Assembly: GCA_902783375.1 (NCBI GenBank)
Contig: CACZQN010000023.1
Span: 1 to 37,750, forward strand
Reading direction: 5' to 3'
Length of the DNA stretch: 37,750 bases
Source: an uncultured Lachnospiraceae bacterium
Lineage (GTDB): Bacteria; Bacillota; Clostridia; Lachnospirales; Lachnospiraceae
The notes beneath the pieces were generated by a model. That model was given only the letters and a program-made list of their open reading frames with translations, had not been told where the DNA came from and searched no databases. A program made the translations under genes and the position numbers. Below are positions 34,303 to 37,750 of this stretch, one piece after another (position 1 is the stretch's first letter; every line of letters begins with the position of its first letter).

Positions 34303-34893
34303 GTGGAAAACTATGCATTCTTTGCCATGATGGCAAGACTCCGGAACATCAACCGCTGGGCACTCATGCGCAACTCGACAGAAGAGAACCTCGCGGAGCA
34401 TTCCCTGGATGTGGCCATGATCGCCCATGCGCTGGCGCTGATCGCCAGAGATCGTTTCGGGAAGACGGTGGATCCTGAGAAATGTGCACTGATGGGCATG
34501 TACCATGATGTCTCCGAGATTCTGACCGGGGACATGCCGACACCGGTCAAGTATTTTAACCAGGATATCACCCACATCTATCATGAGATCGAAGACCGGG
34601 CGGCGGAACATCTGCTGAATATGCTGCCGGAAGATCTGCAGATCGAGTACCAGGATCTGCTGCTGCCGGATGAGGAGAGTGCTGTTGAGAAGAAACTGGT
34701 GAAGGCGGCTGACAAGATCTCCGCCTATATCAAGTGCATCAACGAACGCCTGGCCGGGAACCGGGAGTTCGCAAGCGCGGAAACCAGTACCCTCGAGGCG
34801 ATTCATGCCATGGACCTGCCGGAGGTGGAAGTTTTTCTGGAATATTTCCTGCCGGCTTATGAAATGACGCTGGACGAAGTCAGCATCCGGTAG
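34303..34893 (+). CDS. yfbR: 5'-deoxynucleotidase of the YfbR type (HD domain)
   Basis: A 196-residue HD-domain phosphohydrolase. It aligns closely by eye with E. coli YfbR, which removes phosphate from deoxynucleoside 5'-monophosphates. Metal and catalytic residues fall at the same numbers: His33 (AEHSLDVAM), His68-Asp69 (MYHDVSEILTGDMPTPVKYF) and Asp137 (KAADKISAY). This agreement needs the GTG at 34303, which has GGAGG five bases upstream; the in-frame ATG at 34291 contains that SD and is rejected. It follows uvrA by 25 bases with no promoter seen, so it may be part of the SOS-controlled transcript. That would join deoxynucleotide control to repair, an inference from position. Confidence 0.9.
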   Translation: MENYAFFAMMARLRNINRWALMRNSTEENLAEHSLDVAMIAHALALIARDRFGKTVDPEKCALMGMYHDVSEILTGDMPTPVKYFNQDITHIYHEIEDRAAEHLLNMLPEDLQIEYQDLLLPDEESAVEKKLVKAADKISAYIKCINERLAGNREFASAETSTLEAIHAMDLPEVEVFLEYFLPAYEMTLDEVSIR

Positions 34894-34913
34894 TAAGATC
34901 AGTTGGAATGAAG

Positions 34914-34976
34914 CGGAACCGGCGGGTTCCGGACAGAAAGCGTCTGAAAGCAGAGCGTATGTGCAGCTGCTCAGAC
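34914..34976 (+). promoter_or_regulatory. Structured leader of guaA
   Basis: Two hairpins: CGGAACC (34914-34920) with GGTTCCG (34925-34931), and GTCTGA plus GCAG (34942-34953) with CTGC plus TCAGAC (34967-34976), with an AA bulge. No T-run and no purine riboswitch core was recognised. It ends 18 bases before the guaA ATG. Confidence 0.4.
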
Positions 34977-34994
34977 AGGGAAGGGGAGTAACAG

Positions 34995-36542
34995 ATGTCA
35001 GATCAGAGAGAAATGATTATCGTCATGGATTTCGGCGGCCAGTACAACCAGCTGATCGCCCGCCGCATCCGTGAATGCAAGGTGTACTGCGAGGTTGTTT
35101 CCTACAAGATGCCTCTCGAAGAGATTCTTGCGAAGAAGCCGAAGGGGATCATCTTTACCGGCGGCCCGAACAGTGTCTATGCAGACGATGCGCCGCGCTG
35201 CGGCAGGGAGATCCTGGAGGCAGGCATCCCGGTCCTTGGAATCTGCTATGGCGCCCAGCTGATGGCTTACCTCCTTGGCGGAGAAGTGACGACTGCACCG
35301 GTCAGCGAATATGGGAAGACGCAGGTATCAACCGATCCGCATACCGCCCTGTTTCATGGCCTTCCGCAGACCCAGATTTGCTGGATGAGCCATACGGATT
35401 ACATCTCCCGGGTCCCGGAAGGATTCCGGATCACGGCAACGACATCGGACTGCCCGGCAGCGGCGATGGAGAACGATGACAGGAAACTCTACGCTGTCCA
35501 GTTCCACCCGGAAGTCCAGCACACCGAGCACGGGACCGAGATGCTCTATCACTTTGTGCGGGAAGTCTGTGGCTGCGCAGGAGAGTGGGAGATGCATTCC
35601 TTTGTACAGGATTCCATCGAAAGACTGCGTGCGCAGATCGGAGATGCCAGAGTACTCTGTGCTCTTTCCGGCGGTGTGGACAGTTCTGTTGCAGCGGTAC
35701 TGCTCTCGAAGGCAGTCGGCAAACAGCTTACCTGTGTCTTCGTCGATCATGGCCTGCTCCGGAAGGATGAAGGCGATGAGGTGGAGCGGATCTTCGGGCC
35801 GGAAGGACCATATGACCTGAACTTCATCCGCGTCAACGCAGCGGAACATTTCTATGAAAAACTGGCCGGCGTGACCGAGCCTGAGAATAAAAGAAAGATC
35901 ATCGGCGAGGAGTTCATCCGCGTCTTTGAAGCAGAGTCGAAGAAGATCGGCCACGTGAAGTATCTGGCACAGGGGACCATCTATCCGGATATCATTGAGT
36001 CCGGTCTCGGTGATTCCGCCACGATCAAATCCCACCACAACGTGGGCGGCCTGCCGGATTACATCGACTTCGATGAGATCATCGAGCCACTCCGCATGCT
36101 TTTCAAGGACGAAGTGCGCAAGGTCGGTCTGGAGCTGGGCATTCCGGAAACCCTTGTCTTCCGGCAGCCATTCCCGGGACCGGGTCTCGGCGTCCGGATC
36201 ATTGGCGATATCACTTCGGAGAAAGTACGGATGGTGCAGGAAGCCGACGCGATCTTCCGCGAGGAAGTCGCAGCCGCCGGCATCGACCGCAGCATCAGCC
36301 AGTACTACGCAGCCCTGACCAACATGCGCTCCGTCGGCGTCATGGGCGACGGCCGCACCTACGACTACGCCGTGACACTCCGCGCCGTCACCACCAGTGA
36401 CTTCATGACCGCCGAAGCCGTCCCGATTCCGTGGGAGATCCTGTTTAAGGTCACGAACCGGATTGTAAATGAAGTAAAAGGCGTCAACCGCGTCCTGTAC
36501 GACTGCACCAGCAAACCACCGGCAACAATCGAACTGGAATGA
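34995..36542 (+). CDS. guaA: GMP synthase (glutamine-hydrolysing)
   Basis: A 515-residue two-domain GMP synthetase converting XMP to GMP with ATP and glutamine, the last step of guanine nucleotide synthesis. The N-terminal class I amidotransferase has the nucleophile Cys in GICYGAQLM and the His/Glu pair in [11 protein letters not shown]. The ATP pyrophosphatase domain starts with [16 protein letters not shown] (P-loop). The C-terminal dimerisation domain has [16 protein letters not shown] and the ending [17 protein letters not shown], identical in style to other GuaA proteins. Full length. AAGGGGAG precedes the ATG at 34995. A two-hairpin leader precedes it, and an IS21-like element sits only six bases after the stop. 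Confidence 0.97.
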   Translation: MSDQREMIIVMDFGGQYNQLIARRIRECKVYCEVVSYKMPLEEILAKKPKGIIFTGGPNSVYADDAPRCGREILEAGIPVLGICYGAQLMAYLLGGEVTTAPVSEYGKTQVSTDPHTALFHGLPQTQICWMSHTDYISRVPEGFRITATTSDCPAAAMENDDRKLYAVQFHPEVQHTEHGTEMLYHFVREVCGCAGEWEMHSFVQDSIERLRAQIGDARVLCALSGGVDSSVAAVLLSKAVGKQLTCVFVDHGLLRKDEGDEVERIFGPEGPYDLNFIRVNAAEHFYEKLAGVTEPENKRKIIGEEFIRVFEAESKKIGHVKYLAQGTIYPDIIESGLGDSATIKSHHNVGGLPDYIDFDEIIEPLRMLFKDEVRKVGLELGIPETLVFRQPFPGPGLGVRIIGDITSEKVRMVQEADAIFREEVAAAGIDRSISQYYAALTNMRSVGVMGDGRTYDYAVTLRAVTTSDFMTAEAVPIPWEILFKVTNRIVNEVKGVNRVLYDCTSKPPATIELE

Positions 36543-36626
36543 TGTAATTGTCCCCGCAGTTTTCATTTTGAACATCCTGCAAATTATCATTTTGAAAAAC
36601 TGCTCAAAAAACCAACCAAAACCACA

Positions 36627-36663
36627 ATACCATCGACATAGAACAAAGACCTTGCTGAAAGAG
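36627..36663 (+). repeat. 37-nt repeat, copy 1
   Basis: Matches 37168-37204 at 33 of 37 positions without gaps; the last 18 bases (AAGACCTTGCTGAAAGAG) are identical. It forms the left arm of a terminator. This copy lies within the IS21-like element. Confidence 0.8.
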
Positions 36664-36690
36664 AAACCGCTCTTTCCGTAGGGTCTTTTT
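36645..36690 (+). terminator. Terminator within the IS21-like element
   Basis: AAAGACC (36645-36651) pairs with GGGTCTTT (36681-36688), and AAAGAG (36658-36663) with CTCTTT (36670-36675), with mismatches between, then T-run. It may now end guaA transcripts. Confidence 0.65.
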
Positions 36691-36919
36691 CTTATGCCCT
36701 TGATACCGAAAAATCCTTGAAAAATGGGGATATTTCGGGGTGGAAAGGTGTTGGAAGAAGGGACTGAAAAAGGGAAAACGAGGGGAAGAGACTGGTGGAA
36801 TAATTGAATAGAAAAGTATGACGTAGGAATTGTTTTTGCGAAGGTAATTTCAAAGTGAATTTCTGCAAAACGTTCAAAAGAGGATCTGCGGGGACAGTAA
36901 TTACTTTTTATCCAACAGG

Positions 36920-36947
36920 TTGTTTTTTGTCCAGAATTAGGTATAAT
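36920..36947 (+). promoter_or_regulatory. Promoter of the short RNA and leader peptide
   Basis: TTGTTT (36920-36925), 16 bases, TATAAT (36942-36947). Direct repeats TTGGACGAAA (36947-36956 and 36968-36977), 21 bases apart, begin at the -10 and run to the SD; they may be an operator. Confidence 0.6.
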
Positions 36948-36986
36948 TGGACGAAAAGCGGAACGTGTTGGACGAAAGGAGATTTA

Positions 36987-37010
36987 ATGAGATCATTTGA
37001 TATCCTGTAG
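36987..37010 (+). CDS. Seven-residue peptide frame (MRSFDIL)
   Basis: ATG-to-TAG frame of eight codons behind a strong SD (AAAGGAG, 36975-36981, five bases from the ATG) and a near-consensus promoter. The peptide MRSFDIL has no run of one amino acid as in classical attenuators. Either a real leader peptide or the first codons of a lost gene. Confidence 0.35.
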   Translation: MRSFDIL

Positions 37011-37032
37011 AAAATCTGCTATTGTTTCCGTC

Positions 37033-37106
37033 AAGGAAGCGCGGGTAAGTGGAAGATTATTCTTCCCCCACTCGGATGATTTATCGTGGCGAGTCGCGCT
37101 TCCTTT
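37033..37106 (+). terminator. Strong branched terminator
   Basis: AAGGAAGCGCG (37033-37043) pairs perfectly with CGCGCTTCCTT (37095-37105) and a T-run follows. The loop contains a second hairpin, GGAAGA (37051-37056) with TCTTCC (37061-37066). Confidence 0.8.
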
Positions 37107-37167
37107 TTTATCTTTTAAAACGCTGCATCATTCGGCTTTGCCAATGGCACATCCTACCGAACAATAA

Positions 37168-37204
37168 ATACCATCAACATAGTCAAAAGACCTTGCTGAA
37201 AGAG
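37168..37204 (+). repeat. 37-nt repeat, copy 2
   Basis: Second copy of the block at 36627-36663 (33 of 37 matching). It lies outside the IS21-like element, 541 bases further on, and again forms the left arm of a terminator, but with a different loop and right arm. Confidence 0.8.
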
Positions 37205-37250
37205 CTGCGATACGATCGCAAAGCTTTTTCTCAAGGTCTTTTGTTTGTTT
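37185..37250. terminator. Terminator facing the cystatin-like gene
   Basis: AAAAGACCTT (37185-37194) pairs perfectly with AAGGTCTTTT (37233-37242). The inner arms AAAGAGCT/AGCTTTTT and GCGAT-ACG-ATCGC extend it, and T-rich sequence follows on the plus strand. It may also end the minus-strand gene. Confidence 0.75.
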
Positions 37251-37281
37251 CCGCCTGGAAGGCTGCCGATTTTTACTCAGC

Positions 37282-37750
37282 TTACTCCTGCGCAAGATCC
37301 TGGATCTCGGTCAGAGTAGCACTTCCGTCGAGGTCTGCGTGAATGTAGACCAACGTGTAGTGGGTTTCTGCGCCTGGGCGGACCACAGTGGATTTGCAGA
37401 GGAAGCAGTAGTTGGTGCCGTGGACAACCTGGGTGCCAAGCAGTGCGATCGGAGTGTAGTTTACACCGAGCAGGCCGGCGAGTGCTGCATCAAAGGTTTC
37501 CTGCAGATCTTCGTTGATTTCCGGGTTCTCCGCCTGGGACCAGCCACCTGGAAGATCATTGATCTGTGTTTCCACATCAAGTTCCTGTACTTCTGTGATT
37601 TCTGCATCGCCCTGAAGGTTTGCATAGATGTAGACGACTGCGTAGGTTTCTACTGCATTCGGTACAACCGGTGCGATGCGGCAGAGGACTGTGTAGTTGG
37701 TGCCGGCGACGATCTGGCGGCCAAGGAAAGCAACCGGGATGTATTTCATG
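37282..37750 (-). CDS. Cystatin-like tandem-repeat protein, 5' end outside window
   Basis: The visible 155 residues are the C-terminal part of a longer protein with repeated units of about 85-90 residues. Unit A has YIPVAFLGRQIVAGTNYTVLCRIAPVV...YAVVYIYANLQGDAEITEVQEL; unit B has YTPIALLGTQVVHGTNYCFLCKSTVV...YTLVYIHADLDGSATLTEIQDL. Both carry Q-x-V-x-G (QIVAG, QVVHG), the protease-binding loop motif of cystatins, and unit B begins GGWSQAENPEINEDLQETFDAAL, like a cystatin N-terminal Gly plus helix. The apparent Met at 37749 aligns to the inside of a unit, so it is not the true start. Protease inhibition is suggested by fold motifs only. Export cannot be judged without the N-terminus. Confidence 0.72.
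   Translation of the reverse strand, partial: MKYIPVAFLGRQIVAGTNYTVLCRIAPVVPNAVETYAVVYIYANLQGDAEITEVQELDVETQINDLPGGWSQAENPEINEDLQETFDAALAGLLGVNYTPIALLGTQVVHGTNYCFLCKSTVVRPGAETHYTLVYIHADLDGSATLTEIQDLAQE

Larger units (their letters stand above)
36549..36896. mobile_element. Non-autonomous IS21-like element with 5-bp target duplication
   Basis: The ends TGTCCCCGCAG (36549-36559) and CTGCGGGGACA (36886-36896) are exact inverted repeats. The similarity extends imperfectly to about 49 bases (36 matching by hand count). Both ends carry two spaced copies of a TTTTGAA-type word; on the left, TCATTTTGAA is at 36563 and 36587. Such multiple terminal repeats starting TGT are a feature of IS21-family elements. 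GTAAT occurs directly outside both ends (36544-36548 and 36897-36901), a 5-bp target duplication. No istA or istB is inside the 348 bases. The element is therefore a MITE-like or deleted copy. The family name is an inference; the insertion itself is well shown. Confidence 0.8.
36953..37106 (+). ncRNA. Candidate short structured RNA with leader peptide
   Basis: The predicted transcript starts about six to eight bases after the -10, carries an eight-codon open frame (36987-37010) and ends in a strong terminator at 37033-37106. Total about 150 nt. No gene follows on this strand, so it is not an ordinary leader. It could be a small RNA, a tiny-peptide gene, or the stub of a deleted gene. No known RNA family was recognised. 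Confidence 0.45.

Noticed and set aside
34894-34994. Purine riboswitch before guaA
   Set aside because: The conserved three-way-junction core and loop-loop bases of the purine aptamer were not found.
37049-37342. A 97-codon plus-strand frame over the terminators at the right end
   Set aside because: It crosses two terminators and overlaps the cystatin-like gene; no SD or motif.

Overview
The window reads as a chromosomal segment of a Gram-positive, Clostridia-type Firmicute, most likely a gut or rumen Lachnospiraceae relative with moderately high GC (judged by eye). Evidence: AGGAGG-type ribosome binding sites, TTGnnn/TATAAT promoters, a Gram-positive LexA box (CGAAC-N4-GTTCG) between dinB and uvrB, an LplA-like solute-binding lipoprotein, class B sortase, LCP protein, a DUF4869 gene and a cystatin-like repeat protein. 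No rRNA, tRNA, CRISPR array or prophage module was seen.

Layout. 0-2.6 kb: a GPH-type sugar:cation symporter and a small alarmone synthetase with its own promoter. 2.6-3.4 kb: a gene-poor stretch with an inverted repeat and a strong terminator that now follows almost no gene. 3.4-10.6 kb: maf, then a sugar-use locus (AraC regulator, atypical ROK protein, solute-binding lipoprotein, GH78-type alpha-L-rhamnosidase) lacking permease genes. 10.7-15.6 kb: a DUF2974 hydrolase fused to a membrane domain, then the tight cluster greA / GNAT / Rrf2 / small membrane protein / sortase B. 15.6-17.7 kb, minus strand: a UMF1-type MFS transporter and a small serine recombinase. 18.0-24.1 kb: AAA/DUF4143 ATPase, type B carboxylesterase, CocE-type hydrolase, mannose-6-phosphate isomerase. 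24.2-25.0 kb: a DUF4869 gene and a wrecked ATPase partner. 25.0-27.7 kb: a diacylglycerol-kinase-like lipid kinase and an LCP protein. 27.8-34.9 kb: DNA repair block, dinB (minus) divergent from uvrB-uvrA, sharing one LexA box, followed by yfbR. 35.0-36.5 kb: guaA. 36.5-37.75 kb: a small non-autonomous IS21-like element, a promoter with a seven-codon open frame and terminator-ended structured RNA, a duplicated 37-nt block, and the 3' end of a cystatin-like repeat gene running off the right edge.

How it fits together. The AraC-ROK-lipoprotein-GH78 block probably senses, binds and cleaves a rhamnosyl substrate. dinB, uvrB and uvrA form an SOS-controlled repair unit; yfbR and guaA add nucleotide-pool functions. 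Several hydrolases (DUF2974, carboxylesterase, CocE) and envelope genes (sortase, LCP, lipid kinase) are typical of a surface-active gut Firmicute.

Most of the window is ordinary. The places most worth a second look are the right-hand 1.2 kb, the structured RNA at 6279-6364, the branched terminator at 21013-21106, the five-cysteine Rrf2 regulator next to sortase B, and the decayed DUF4869/ATPase pair. All functional statements come from reading motifs; no search or folding program was run.
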